DNA of 19,412 bases from Tychonema litorale BBK16 (GCF_021648855.1 NZ_JAKJHX010000051.1:1-19412), one strand, 5' to 3'. Positions 6,329 to 13,881 are shown, numbered from the stretch's first letter. Numbers and translations: made by a program. The notes: a model not told the origin generated them from the letters alone.

Positions 6329-7762
6329 TCAGTCTAGTTCATTTTCCAGGATAGTGGCGATCGCACTTTTAGCATTATCCTGAAACTCCTGAACATCCAC
6401 CCTACTCAACAGCCAAACAGCCGCCACCATACCCACCGCAGGCACCGTAAAAACCAACCCGTAAGCCAGCATCGGCACCCCAAACAAACTCCTGCCAAAA
6501 TCTAAAATAGCACCACCGCTAACCGTCGCTATGCCCCGCGCCATCGCCTGGGACAAACCCCAAGCCCCAATAAAAGTCCCCGCAGTTTCCGCAGCAGTCA
6601 AATCCAACATCAAACTCAGCGCCCCCGTTGTGGTAATTCCCGAAGCTAATCCAAACAACAGTAAAGCCAACTTAAACAAAATTGGATTCCCAGTAAATCC
6701 CGATGCAATAATTAAACCAAAACAAACCGCCACCGACAAACAGCCCAACCTAATCGTATTTTGCTTGCCAATTCGTGGCACAATTAAAAAACCAGTAGCG
6801 CTCAAACCACAAAGCACACCAGTACCATAAATAGCATTCAACCGCGTAGTTTCCGAAATCGGCATCTTAAAAATTTCCCCGCCGTAAGGTTCCAAAACGG
6901 CATCCTGCATAAACAAACAAATTGTCATAATTAGCAGGAAAGTAAAAAACAAACCAGTTTGGCGACTAGCAGTCAAAATCCGCAGAGCTCTTCCCAGAGT
7001 AATTTTATCTTCTCGATTAACTGCGATCGATCGCACTCCATAACGCGAATACTTTTTCTCAACCCCAAAAGTCGCAACTCCTACCAACAGCAAAACCACC
7101 GCCGGCACTTTCACAAACAAAGCATTAATCGACTCCCGTAAAACTTCACGCGGGACATCCCCATCAATTTGTTTAAGTAAACCGCTGCTGACAATTGCGC
7201 CTATAATAATACCAACCATCAACATCGACCACACAACACCAATCAACTTCGATCGATCTTCTTCATCAGAAACATCCACCAACAAAGCAGCAAAAGGAGT
7301 CGAACTCGAACAAATAGCAATACCATAAACTGCAAAAATCAAACCCAACAAAGCCACCCAACCGTAAGTAGGAGTCGTCCACCCCACAGAATCCAAACTG
7401 TCACCTAAGCGCCACATCACCTGCACCGCCAAAAAAGCCGAAATCACAAACAAAACCCCGCCCATCCACACATAACCCGTGCGGTGATGCCCAAACAAAG
7501 GCCTAGCATCAGACATCTGCCCGAACCACACCCTAGCCGGGGCGACAAACTGGTGCATCGCCAAGGTACCGGCCACCACAGTAGCCGGAATAGCCAACTC
7601 CTTAATCATCACCCGATTGAGCACTCCCAGGGTCAAAATCGACATCATACCCAACCCCATCTGAAACAAGCCTAGGCGGAACATAGTCAGCAGGTTAACT
7701 CTTTTGATAGCACCAGTCGCGGAATCTGTTAATCCTGAATCTGGCAAAGGGTAGATCGACAT
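6329..7762 (-). CDS. PucC-family MFS transporter (BCD family)
   Basis: A 477-residue integral membrane protein with about 12 predicted helices. It opens with MFRLGLFQMGLGMMSILTLG then VLNRVMIKEL, the signature start of the PucC/BCH2 family, and contains the MFS-type loop FGQMSDARPLFGHHRTGYVW after helix 2. PucC proteins in purple bacteria assist light-harvesting complex assembly or pigment delivery; cyanobacterial relatives are thought to act around chlorophyll or photosystem biogenesis, but the substrate is not established. Length is normal and no frameshift is seen. The minus-strand ATG at 7760-7762 lacks a strong Shine-Dalgarno. It is divergent from the aldo/keto reductase across 118 bp that should hold both promoters. 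Confidence 0.9.
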   Translation of the reverse strand: MSIYPLPDSGLTDSATGAIKRVNLLTMFRLGLFQMGLGMMSILTLGVLNRVMIKELAIPATVVAGTLAMHQFVAPARVWFGQMSDARPLFGHHRTGYVWMGGVLFVISAFLAVQVMWRLGDSLDSVGWTTPTYGWVALLGLIFAVYGIAICSSSTPFAALLVDVSDEEDRSKLIGVVWSMLMVGIIIGAIVSSGLLKQIDGDVPREVLRESINALFVKVPAVVLLLVGVATFGVEKKYSRYGVRSIAVNREDKITLGRALRILTASRQTGLFFTFLLIMTICLFMQDAVLEPYGGEIFKMPISETTRLNAIYGTGVLCGLSATGFLIVPRIGKQNTIRLGCLSVAVCFGLIIASGFTGNPILFKLALLLFGLASGITTTGALSLMLDLTAAETAGTFIGAWGLSQAMARGIATVSGGAILDFGRSLFGVPMLAYGLVFTVPAVGMVAAVWLLSRVDVQEFQDNAKSAIATILENELD

Positions 7763-7880
7763 AATTGTTCAAATAAACACAACTTTCCATTTATAGTAAC
7801 TGAGATACCGCAACCCACCTGCATTCTTTCCCCAGTCAGCACCTCAAAAGCAATTATCTGTAACAATAAAGAAAAGAATT
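7763..7880. promoter_or_regulatory. Divergent promoter region, PucC-family gene / aldo-keto reductase
   Basis: This 118-bp gap separates two divergently read genes and must contain their start signals unless transcription enters from further away. I see an AAAGAAAAG purine stretch just before the aldo/keto reductase ATG and AT-rich TATAAA-like sequence, but no well-spaced -35/-10 pair. Confidence 0.4.
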
Positions 7881-8840
7881 ATGGATTTAGCAACCGTGAC
7901 AACCATTACTTTGGGAAAAAATGGCCCAGCCGTCATACCCCTGTGCGTCGGAACTTGGGCTTGGGGAGATAAGCTATTTTGGAATTACGGCAGCAACTAT
8001 GGCGCCGCCGAAGTAGAAACAGCATTCAAAACATCCCTAGACAGCGGCGTCAACTTCTTCGACACAGCCGAAGTCTACGGTAACGGCTTATCAGAAGAAT
8101 TGCTGGGAAAATTCATCAAAAAAACCAGCCAACCCGTCCAAATAGCCACCAAATTCGGCCCTGTACCTTGGCGCATCAGCGGAAAATCAGTTTCCGAAGC
8201 CTTGAGTGCCAGCTTAAAACGCTTGCAAGTAGAACAAATAGCCCTCTACCAAGTACACTGGCCTTTCACCTTTTTGCTGAGTCAAGAAACCCTAATGAAC
8301 GCCTTAGCAGATGAAGTCAAACAAGGTAGAATTCAAGCAGTAGGAGTCAGCAACTACACAGAAGAACAGATGCGCGAAGCCCACAAGATATTAGCAACCA
8401 GAGGTGTTCCTTTAGCAACTAATCAAGTTCGTTATTCCTTGCTATCGCGGCAAGTAGAAAAACAAGGAATTGTAAGTGCGGCCTCGGAATTAGGAGTAAC
8501 AATTTTGGCTTATAGCCCCTTAGCCCAAGGGTTGCTGACTGGTAAATATACAGCCCAGGAACAACCAGCCGGAGCTCGTAAATTTGACTCGCGCTTCAGC
8601 AAAGCTGGCATCGATAAAATCGAATTAGTCATGTCAACACTGAGGAAAATGGGCAAAAAGCGCGATCGAACTCCCGCCCAAGTAGCCCTCAACTGGCTAA
8701 TCGCTCAAAACGGAGTAATCCCGATTCCCGGCGCCAAAACAGCCAAACAAGCCCAAGAAAATGCAGGTGCATTAGGTTGGCATTTGAGCCAAGATGAAGT
8801 CAACCAACTAGAACTAATGACTCGTCCGTGGCTAGAATAG
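7881..8840 (+). CDS. Aldo/keto reductase
   Basis: A 319-residue NADPH-dependent oxidoreductase of the TIM-barrel AKR superfamily. The catalytic tetrad is complete: D61 and Y66 in FFDTAEVYG, K91 in ATKFGP and H126 in YQVHWP. Cofactor-binding features at the C-terminal side include VGVSNYT, NQVRYSLL, AYSPLAQGLLTGKY and PIPGAKTAKQAQEN. The sequence resembles the plant/cyanobacterial group that includes pyridoxal reductase-like enzymes, but the substrate is not readable. The ATG start is preceded by AAAGAAAAG. An 18-bp perfect palindrome and a hairpin follow the stop codon. Confidence 0.92.
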   Translation: MDLATVTTITLGKNGPAVIPLCVGTWAWGDKLFWNYGSNYGAAEVETAFKTSLDSGVNFFDTAEVYGNGLSEELLGKFIKKTSQPVQIATKFGPVPWRISGKSVSEALSASLKRLQVEQIALYQVHWPFTFLLSQETLMNALADEVKQGRIQAVGVSNYTEEQMREAHKILATRGVPLATNQVRYSLLSRQVEKQGIVSAASELGVTILAYSPLAQGLLTGKYTAQEQPAGARKFDSRFSKAGIDKIELVMSTLRKMGKKRDRTPAQVALNWLIAQNGVIPIPGAKTAKQAQENAGALGWHLSQDEVNQLELMTRPWLE

Positions 8841-8845
8841 ATTGA

Positions 8846-8907
8846 TTAACTGTTAACAGTTAACTGTTCGCTGTAGGTTGGATTTTAATTCCCAACCCAA
8901 CCTACAG
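8846..8907. terminator. Palindrome plus 11-bp stem hairpin after the aldo/keto reductase
   Basis: Five bases after the stop codon lies the perfect 18-bp palindrome TTAACTGTTAACAGTTAA (8846-8863). Next CTGTAGGTTGG (8871-8881) pairs with CCAACCTACAG (8897-8907) around a 15-nt loop. The position suits termination, though no T-run follows. The GTAGGTTGGG hairpin type is, as I recall, a dispersed cyanobacterial repeat. Confidence 0.5.
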
Positions 8908-8940
8908 TTCAATGCCCAACATCTGTTACATCCGTTACAT

Positions 8941-9072
8941 CTGAGATCTTGCACCACTCTCAATAAGAGGACTTTTCGTGGGGGAGGGCGGGTTTATAGA
9001 ACCTATTTGCAAGCTTTAAGGCTGTTGGCGAACCCGCCCCTACGGCTAATTGAAAATGGTGCAAGAACTCAG
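8941..9072. mobile_element. MITE-like element, about 132 bp, nested inverted repeats
   Basis: The outer arms CTGAGATCTTGCACCA... (8941-8964) and its inverse at 9049-9072 match at 21 of 24 positions. Nested inside are perfect 9-bp arms GGGCGGGTT (8986-8994) and AACCCGCCC (9031-9039). The element has no coding capacity of its own. Such length, terminal inverted repeats and internal symmetry suit a non-autonomous MITE or a long hairpin repeat. It ends 33 bp before the truncated methyltransferase gene. Confidence 0.5.
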
Positions 9073-9105
9073 TTACACAATCTGTTGCCAAACTTTCTTC
9101 TTACT

Positions 9106-9279
9106 ATGAAAATATTAACTGACTGGGGTTTCACGCGCGAAGGCTGGCGCAACAACAGCCGAGGCGAATATTTAGTTTTGCTGCAATTAGTATTACTTGC
9201 AGCATTTGCAATCTTACCAGTTTATCAACTGCCGGGATTCAAAATTCCATCAACTCAATTTATTCCCGGCATTTATTGA
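9106..9279 (+). pseudogene. 3'-truncated membrane methyltransferase (isoprenylcysteine carboxyl methyltransferase-like)
   Basis: From the ATG at 9106 the frame encodes 57 residues: MKILTDWGFTREGWRNNSRG, then a hydrophobic helix (EYLVLLQLVLLAAFAILPVY) and a short tail ending in TGA. This matches the N-terminus I associate with cyanobacterial isoprenylcysteine carboxyl methyltransferase/PEMT-like membrane proteins, which normally continue for about 150 more residues with further helices and a SAM-binding C-terminal motif. None of that follows; the next 70 bp hold a promoter for the downstream gene. The frame is open upstream to 8878, but that extension translates the repeat element and is rejected. 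Most likely a remnant; a genuine single-helix small protein is the alternative. Confidence 0.55.
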
Positions 9280-9290
9280 AAATCAACAGA

Positions 9291-9319
9291 TTGAGGTCAA
9301 TTCTAGTTTGTGCTAAAAT
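9291..9319 (+). promoter_or_regulatory. Sigma70-type promoter for the NTF2-like gene
   Basis: TTGAGG (9291-9296) and TAAAAT (9314-9319) are separated by exactly 17 bp, the optimal spacing, and lie 30 bp before the next ATG. This is the best promoter match in the window. Confidence 0.55.
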
Positions 9320-9348
9320 GGATTAATCAACTATAAATTTCAATAGCC

Positions 9349-9891
9349 ATGCTACCTTTAAATATCAAACTGTTAAAAATAGCATTCTCCTTGGCAGCTT
9401 TATCATTATCACTCAGCAGTTACACTGCCAGCACAAATTCTTCTTCACTACCTAAAAATCTTTTTCACTTTACTAACTCTCAGACAAATACCTCGGCTAT
9501 AAAACAAAAACAAAATTTAGTCGTAGCCGATATCAATAGTGAAAAAGCAACAATTGAATCAGTTGTTATATTAAATCTGAAAGCTTTGAATGAAGAAAAT
9601 ATAGAAGCTTATATGGCGACGATAGACCCAAATTCTCCAGCCTTTGAACTCACAAAAAATGCGATTATACAAAGTTTTTTGATTTACGATTTAAATTATG
9701 TAATGAACACTTTTGATGTTGCAACCATATCAGACAATACAGCCATAGTCACAGTAGATCAAACAACAACAAAAATTCAAGGCCCCCGCTTCAGAAATAA
9801 TAGAATGGTCTTACAGCACAAATTCAACAAATCTCAGGGAGAATGGAAAATGTTTAGCTCTGAAATTCAGAAAGTTGAGTATTTAAACTAG
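9349..9891 (+). CDS. Secreted NTF2-like/SnoaL-type domain protein, unknown function
   Basis: The 180-residue product starts with a hydrophobic signal segment (about residues 8-25; SLAALSLSLSSYTAS), then a Ser/Asn/Gln-rich linker to about residue 60. The remaining 115 residues (EKATIESVVILNLKALNEEN, IEAYMATIDPNSPAF, a strand DVATISDNTAIVTVDQTTTK and QHKFNKSQGEWKMFSSEIQK) have the helix-then-curved-sheet order and the WKM/I ending of NTF2-like (DUF4440/SnoaL) domains. Such domains bind small hydrophobic ligands or serve as scaffolds; no catalytic residue stands out. The ATG has no Shine-Dalgarno but sits 30 bp below a well-spaced promoter. Composition is noticeably AT-rich compared with the ClC gene downstream. 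Confidence 0.7.
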   Translation: MLPLNIKLLKIAFSLAALSLSLSSYTASTNSSSLPKNLFHFTNSQTNTSAIKQKQNLVVADINSEKATIESVVILNLKALNEENIEAYMATIDPNSPAFELTKNAIIQSFLIYDLNYVMNTFDVATISDNTAIVTVDQTTTKIQGPRFRNNRMVLQHKFNKSQGEWKMFSSEIQKVEYLN

Positions 9892-9915
9892 ACAACTAAG
9901 ACTGATGCCGATCGC

Positions 9916-9931
9916 TGAGTAAATATACTCA
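9916..9931 (+). terminator. Weak hairpin after the NTF2-like gene
   Basis: TGAGTA and TACTCA pair around AATA, followed by AATCAGCATTATTT. The stem is short and AT-rich; a terminator role is only plausible. The rest of the 271-bp gap to the ClC gene is AT-rich without other signals that I can see. Confidence 0.28.
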
Positions 9932-10162
9932 ATCAGCATTATTTATAAATCTGCGGAAGAGCCAATGTAACTTGGCATACAAACCCAAACCTCAAATTTG
10001 CCCACCCTCAGTTAAGCCGCTTCCTAGCCAAGTCCCCCACCGGAAAAATCACATTAAAATCCACATTAATTAAGTTGTCAATTCACCTAAAATCACTCAA
10101 AATTAAAATAAGAAATAAAAAGTAATATTTATCTAAATTCTCACAGAAGAATTAACCCCTAG

Positions 10163-11746
10163 ATGAGAGCCACCTATCCTGTAGACTTGCTGCCACCGGG
10201 CGCAACTGCAAAAACTCCCCCTGCTTCCCTCCTCAGTCCGCTATTCAACCGCCTACACCCCAGCCCAGAAACCCTTCTGCTCATCCTCTCCCTAGTCATC
10301 GGGGGAGTCACGGGCGCAGGCGTCGTCACTTTTCACTATTTGATCCATTTGATCCACACCCTGATGCTGGAAGACTTTATGGGGGCAATTTCCTCTTGGG
10401 GCTCGTGGACACTAGCCTCTATCCCCACCCTTGGCGGAGTCGTCATCGGGTTAATGCGCTGGCGGTTTCGGGATTTTGGCCCCAATATGTCTTCGCTGAT
10501 TGCAGCCACTCGTGGGTTACAAGAACTTTCACCACTCAAACCCATCACTAAAATGGTGGCGGCCTCAGTTTCCCTTGGCACCGGCGCATCCCTGGGCCCA
10601 GAAGCCCCTAGCGTGGAAATTGGCGCTAATTTTGGAATGCTGCTGGCTCAAGTTTTGCAACTTTCCCCAGAACGGCAGCGCTTGCTCCTCGGTGCTGGTG
10701 CAGCCGCCGGTTTATCTGCCGGGTTCAACGCTCCCATCGCTGGAGTATTCTTTGCCTTAGAAGTTGTGCTTGGTAGCACTTTTGCCACTTCTTCAGTCAG
10801 TGTTGTTTTGCTAGCAGCCGTAGTTTCAGCACTTGTCGCTCAAATTTGTTTGGGATCTCAACCGGCTTTTGCTCTGCCAGTCTACGATGTGCGTAGTCCC
10901 TTGGAATTGCCTTTTTATATGGGATTGGGGCTGTTGGCTAGCCTAGTTTCCCTAGCTTACACTGAGGCAATTCAATTGGCAGAGCGGTGTTTTCAGGGGA
11001 AAGTCGGAGGATTTGTTTGGTTGGGACGATTGCCGCGACCGATTCACCCAATTATTGGGGGTGCTTGCGTCGGTTTAGTAGCTTTGGTGTTACCTCAAGT
11101 ATTGGGGGTTGGTTATGAAACCGTCCAAGCCATGCTTCAAGATGTTGAGTTTTCTTTGCCTTTATTGCTGTTGTTATTGTTCGTGAAACTGGCGGTGACA
11201 GCAATCAGTCTTGGTAGTGGTTTGGTGGGTGGCATTTTTGCTCCGGCGATGTTTTTGGGTGCTTCCCTAGGTTCGGCTTATGGGATCTTTTTGACGATGA
11301 TACCGGCTTTGGGGGATCACGTTGCGGGCCCTCCAGCCTATGCAATGGTGGGAATGGCTGCTGTGCTTGCGGGTAGTGCTAGAGCGCCTTTGACTGCAAT
11401 TCTGTTGATGTTTGAATTGACTAGAGATTACCGGATTGTTTTGCCTTTGATGGCGGCTGTCGGATTGAGTGTTTGGCTGGTGGAGTGTGTTAATCGTCGA
11501 TCGCAGGCTCACAGCCTCAACCTTCAGCAAATGGGTGTGGATGTGGCCCTCAATACGCCGATCAAGGCAAGGGAACAGTTGCAGGATTGGGAAGATGTTT
11601 TGGGCGATCGCATTGTGACTGAACTGATTTCTTGCCAAATCCCGATCGAGGAGGAACACAGGGGCGATGATCCTGTAATGGTGATCGCTAATGCACATTT
11701 GCCGGAAAATGTCAAACTCTTACCTGAAACAAAATCACCAGTTTGA
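10163..11746 (+). CDS. ClC-family chloride channel/transporter, no CBS domains
   Basis: A 527-residue membrane protein of the ClC family. The anion-pathway motif around the gating glutamate reads GPEAPS (145-150), E147 corresponding to E148 of E. coli ClC. The helix ending FNAPIAGVFFALEVV (188-202) aligns with the E. coli FNAPLAGILFIIEE segment; the internal proton glutamate (E203 there) is V201 here. The later motif GSGLVGGIFAPAMFLGASLG (351-370) and ARAPLTAILLMFELT (407-420) are clear. The first anion motif GSGIP is not conserved at the expected place. The cytosolic tail (about 447-527) is too short for a CBS pair. Loss of the proton glutamate suggests channel-like or uncoupled anion flux, an inference from alignment by eye. 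No clear Shine-Dalgarno. Confidence 0.92.
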   Translation: MRATYPVDLLPPGATAKTPPASLLSPLFNRLHPSPETLLLILSLVIGGVTGAGVVTFHYLIHLIHTLMLEDFMGAISSWGSWTLASIPTLGGVVIGLMRWRFRDFGPNMSSLIAATRGLQELSPLKPITKMVAASVSLGTGASLGPEAPSVEIGANFGMLLAQVLQLSPERQRLLLGAGAAAGLSAGFNAPIAGVFFALEVVLGSTFATSSVSVVLLAAVVSALVAQICLGSQPAFALPVYDVRSPLELPFYMGLGLLASLVSLAYTEAIQLAERCFQGKVGGFVWLGRLPRPIHPIIGGACVGLVALVLPQVLGVGYETVQAMLQDVEFSLPLLLLLLFVKLAVTAISLGSGLVGGIFAPAMFLGASLGSAYGIFLTMIPALGDHVAGPPAYAMVGMAAVLAGSARAPLTAILLMFELTRDYRIVLPLMAAVGLSVWLVECVNRRSQAHSLNLQQMGVDVALNTPIKAREQLQDWEDVLGDRIVTELISCQIPIEEEHRGDDPVMVIANAHLPENVKLLPETKSPV

Positions 11747-11790
11747 CTGAGATAAAATACTAATTCAATCTCTACAACCTAATTCAAACC

Positions 11791-12702
11791 ATGATATTTA
11801 TTAATCCAAAAACTGACTACGCCTTCAAAAAAATCTTCGGTTCTTCAGAAAGCAAAGAGATTCTAATTAGCTTTCTCAACGCCTTGATTTATGAAGGCAA
11901 TTCCACCATCCAAGACTTAGAAATAATCAACCCAAATCTGCCGCCCAAACTAGAAGGCTTAAAAGATAGTTATCTGGATGTGAAAGCCCAACTAATCGAC
12001 GGTACTTTAGTAATCATTGAAATGCAGGTAGTCAATGTTCAGTCTTTTGGTAAGCGGGTTTTTTACAATGCAGCTAAGACTTATGCTTTTCAATTGGAAG
12101 CAGCACAAGGATATCGATTGCTGAAGCCAGTGATTGCTTTGACAATTACTGACTTTGAGATGTTTCCAGAGAATGAAGAGTTTATTTCGAGATTTGTGTT
12201 AAAAGAAGTCAATAAAAACTTTACTTATCCCGAAAACGATCTAGATTTAGTATTTGTAGAGTTGCCGAAGTTTATCAAAGGACAAGAGGAACTTGAAACA
12301 ATAGCCGACAAATGGATTTATTTTATGAAAAATGCCAGAAGTCTGACATCGGTTCCAGAAACAATGGATAGCGTACCGGAAATACATGAAGCTTTTAATA
12401 TTGCGAATCAAGCCAAGTTGAGCCGGGAGGAAGTGGAAGATTTGGACAGAAGAGAACAGTTTATCTATGACCAACAAGGAGCAATTATTAAAGCTTCTCT
12501 GGAAAGCCTAGAACAAGGAAGAGAACAAGGAAGAGAAGAAGGACGAGAAGAAGGACGAGAAGAAGGACGAGAAGAAGGGATGCGAGAAAAGGCGATCGCG
12601 ATCGCCCGACAATTACTTTCACAGCTAGATAATGCCACGATCGCGCAAGTTACCGGGCTTAGTGTTGAGGATGTCCAGAATTTGCGATCGGGTGATTCAT
12701 AG
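11791..12702 (+). CDS. Rpn family PD-(D/E)XK nuclease / putative transposase
   Basis: The 303-residue product belongs to the Rpn/PDDEXK-family transposase group (recombination-promoting nucleases). It begins INPKTDYAFKKIFGSSESKE, the usual signature. The nuclease core follows: D63 in SYLDVKAQL and the E-x-Q pair E77/Q79 in LVIIEMQV, then FGKRVFYNAAKTYAFQL. The middle (about 110-230) is the family's helical region. Residues about 241-262 form a charged (E/Q)GREEG repeat encoded by 12-bp tandem units, likely a helical linker. The C-terminus (IARQLLSQLDNATIAQVTGL then SVEDVQNLR) is a small helical module typical of the family. Members are commonly multi-copy in cyanobacteria, although a role in transposition is unproven. 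Frame is intact. Confidence 0.9.
   Translation: MIFINPKTDYAFKKIFGSSESKEILISFLNALIYEGNSTIQDLEIINPNLPPKLEGLKDSYLDVKAQLIDGTLVIIEMQVVNVQSFGKRVFYNAAKTYAFQLEAAQGYRLLKPVIALTITDFEMFPENEEFISRFVLKEVNKNFTYPENDLDLVFVELPKFIKGQEELETIADKWIYFMKNARSLTSVPETMDSVPEIHEAFNIANQAKLSREEVEDLDRREQFIYDQQGAIIKASLESLEQGREQGREEGREEGREEGREEGMREKAIAIARQLLSQLDNATIAQVTGLSVEDVQNLRSGDS
12517..12576 (+). repeat. 12-bp in-frame tandem repeat inside the Rpn-family gene, 5 units
   Basis: Five consecutive 12-bp units: GGAAGAGAACAA, GGAAGAGAAGAA and three identical GGACGAGAAGAA. They encode (G-R-E-Q/E) blocks. Three identical adjacent units suggest recent slippage; any copy number keeps the frame. Confidence 0.9.
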
Positions 12703-12710
12703 TTTAAAAT

Positions 12711-12738
12711 TGGCGATCGGCTCAATCGACGATCGCCA
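12711..12738. terminator. Hairpin made of HIP1-like sequence after the Rpn-family gene
   Basis: TGGCGATCG (12711-12719) pairs perfectly with CGATCGCCA (12730-12738) around a 10-nt loop. It lies 8 bp beyond the stop codon, so a terminator role is plausible, but no T-run follows. Confidence 0.4.
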
Positions 12739-12829
12739 CCATCAACCCCTCCACATCGCAGACAGTGGCACTACCATCAAATTTGGTCTAAAATAATCAA
12801 AAATTATCAACAAGCCCAGAGGCGCTTAG

Positions 12830-13309
12830 GTGACTTCTAACGAGGGAACAGCACAAAATCAAAGTCAGAAAATGCCAGAAAAAGCCCCCTTGGGTTCTAG
12901 TTACTACGGCTTGTTAGGGCTGCATCCTTCCGCATCGCCGATCGCAATTAGGCGATCGTACCGGGAACTCAGCAAACTCTATCATCCAGATACCACCGAC
13001 TTGCCAACCGCAATCGCTACCGCCAAGTTTCAGCAGCTTAACAACGCCTACGCTACCCTCAGCAATCCAGAACGTCGTCTCGCCTACGACCTCAAAATCG
13101 GCTACTCTCGAATGAACGTGATTCAGCAGCCCCCTGGCTTCAACACTCCAGTTTCCCAATCGCGGGCCAAAAATTTCAACTCCGCTTACCTCGATCCCAC
13201 GGATCGGCCACTTTCTCCAGGAGAAATATTCGCCCTGTTTATCATGGCATCTACCTTAATCGGATGTTTGATGCTGGCGATCGCGATCGGGCTAATTCGT
13301 GGTAATTGA
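12830..13309 (+). CDS. J-domain protein with a C-terminal membrane anchor
   Basis: A 159-residue DnaJ-type co-chaperone. The J domain spans about 23-88: SSYYGLLGLHPSASPIAIRR, SYRELSKLYHPDTTDL with the HPD tripeptide at 52-54 that stimulates Hsp70 ATPase, then FQQLNNAYATLSNPERRLAY. No Gly/Phe, zinc-finger or substrate-binding domains follow. A linker leads to one transmembrane helix (about 131-155, IFALFIMASTLIGCLMLAIA) and a three-residue tail, so the J domain is probably held at a membrane to recruit DnaK. The start is GTG with AGAGG (12818-12822) 7 nt before it. The next two genes, DUF3143 and ferredoxin, lie on the same strand. Confidence 0.88.
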   Translation: MTSNEGTAQNQSQKMPEKAPLGSSYYGLLGLHPSASPIAIRRSYRELSKLYHPDTTDLPTAIATAKFQQLNNAYATLSNPERRLAYDLKIGYSRMNVIQQPPGFNTPVSQSRAKNFNSAYLDPTDRPLSPGEIFALFIMASTLIGCLMLAIAIGLIRGN

Positions 13310-13345
13310 CAACTAAAAGTTCTACATTAAAAATTAACCACAGTC

Positions 13346-13412
13346 TTCCCAATTCCCAATTCCCCATTCCCAATTCCCATTCCCCATTCCCCATTCCCCA
13401 TTCCCCATTCCT
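13346..13412. repeat. Heptameric STRR array, CCCCATT/CCCAATT type
   Basis: About nine heptads of the forms CCCAATT and CCCCATT run up to two bases before the DUF3143 start codon. This is the classic cyanobacterial short-tandem-repeat type. As with the array at 6161-6244, it ends almost exactly at a start codon, leaving no room for a Shine-Dalgarno. Confidence 0.85.
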
Positions 13413-13413
13413 T

Positions 13414-13686
13414 ATGACACTTCCCTCCTCTGACACCCCTTTATACAACCATCCACTCCCAGAAATTGAGAAGTGGCTAAAAAGCCGTGGCTGCGAACAA
13501 AATCTGCGAGAACTCCACTGCTGGAACATCGATAGACCTGCATGGAAAGCAGAACTCGCCCTCGAAGTTGACCAACTCACCATCCGCTACATCAATGCCG
13601 GAAACGATGGCCAAGATATTCAGCGCTTCTTCAAATATTCCCTCTCTCGTCAGGATATCGAAGCAGCAGTTTTTTCTGGGCCATGA
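13414..13686 (+). CDS. DUF3143 family protein
   Basis: A 90-residue soluble protein of unknown function. It begins with MTLPSSDTPLYNHPLPEIEK and closes with RFFKYSLSRQDIEAAVFSGP, which I recognise as the cyanobacterial DUF3143 family. The middle holds LHCWNIDRPAWKAELALEVD and QLTIRYINAG. No catalytic motif is evident. The frame is open upstream to 13306, but that part only translates the STRR array, so I chose the ATG at 13414. It follows the J-domain gene and precedes the ferredoxin gene on the same strand. Whether the three are cotranscribed is unclear because repeats fill the gaps of about 100 and 195 bp. Confidence 0.85.
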   Translation: MTLPSSDTPLYNHPLPEIEKWLKSRGCEQNLRELHCWNIDRPAWKAELALEVDQLTIRYINAGNDGQDIQRFFKYSLSRQDIEAAVFSGP

Positions 13687-13757
13687 TTTGATTTTAGATT
13701 TCCGATTTTGGATTTTAGATTGGGACTTGATTTTAGCATCGAAATGATATAAACGGA

Positions 13758-13806
13758 GGACACGGCAGTGCCGTGTCCCTACCGCGATCAATTGTAGGGA
13801 CACGGC
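13758..13806. repeat. Nested palindromic repeat (GGACACGGC family)
   Basis: GGACACGGCA, one G, then TGCCGTGTCC forms a perfect 21-nt palindrome (13758-13778). A second, overlapping inverted pair, GCCGTGTCCCTA (13770-13781) and TAGGGACACGGC (13795-13806), allows an alternative hairpin. Upstream, 13684-13731 is an A/T-rich repeat of GATTTTAGATT type. Together these fill most of the gap between the DUF3143 and ferredoxin genes. Confidence 0.7.
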
Positions 13807-13881
13807 TTCCCAACCAATTGGAATCGGCAATTTATCGGCTTGGGATAGCATATCTTGGGCTAATTGTCAAGTGTAAAAACT

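Noticed and set aside
8878..9279. 133-codon open frame extending upstream of the truncated methyltransferase
   Set aside because: The first 76 codons translate the hairpin and MITE-like repeats; protein-like sequence begins only at the ATG at 9106.
13306..13686. 126-codon frame upstream of the DUF3143 gene
   Set aside because: The N-terminal 36 codons largely translate the CCCCATT heptad array; the DUF3143 domain starts at the ATG at 13414.
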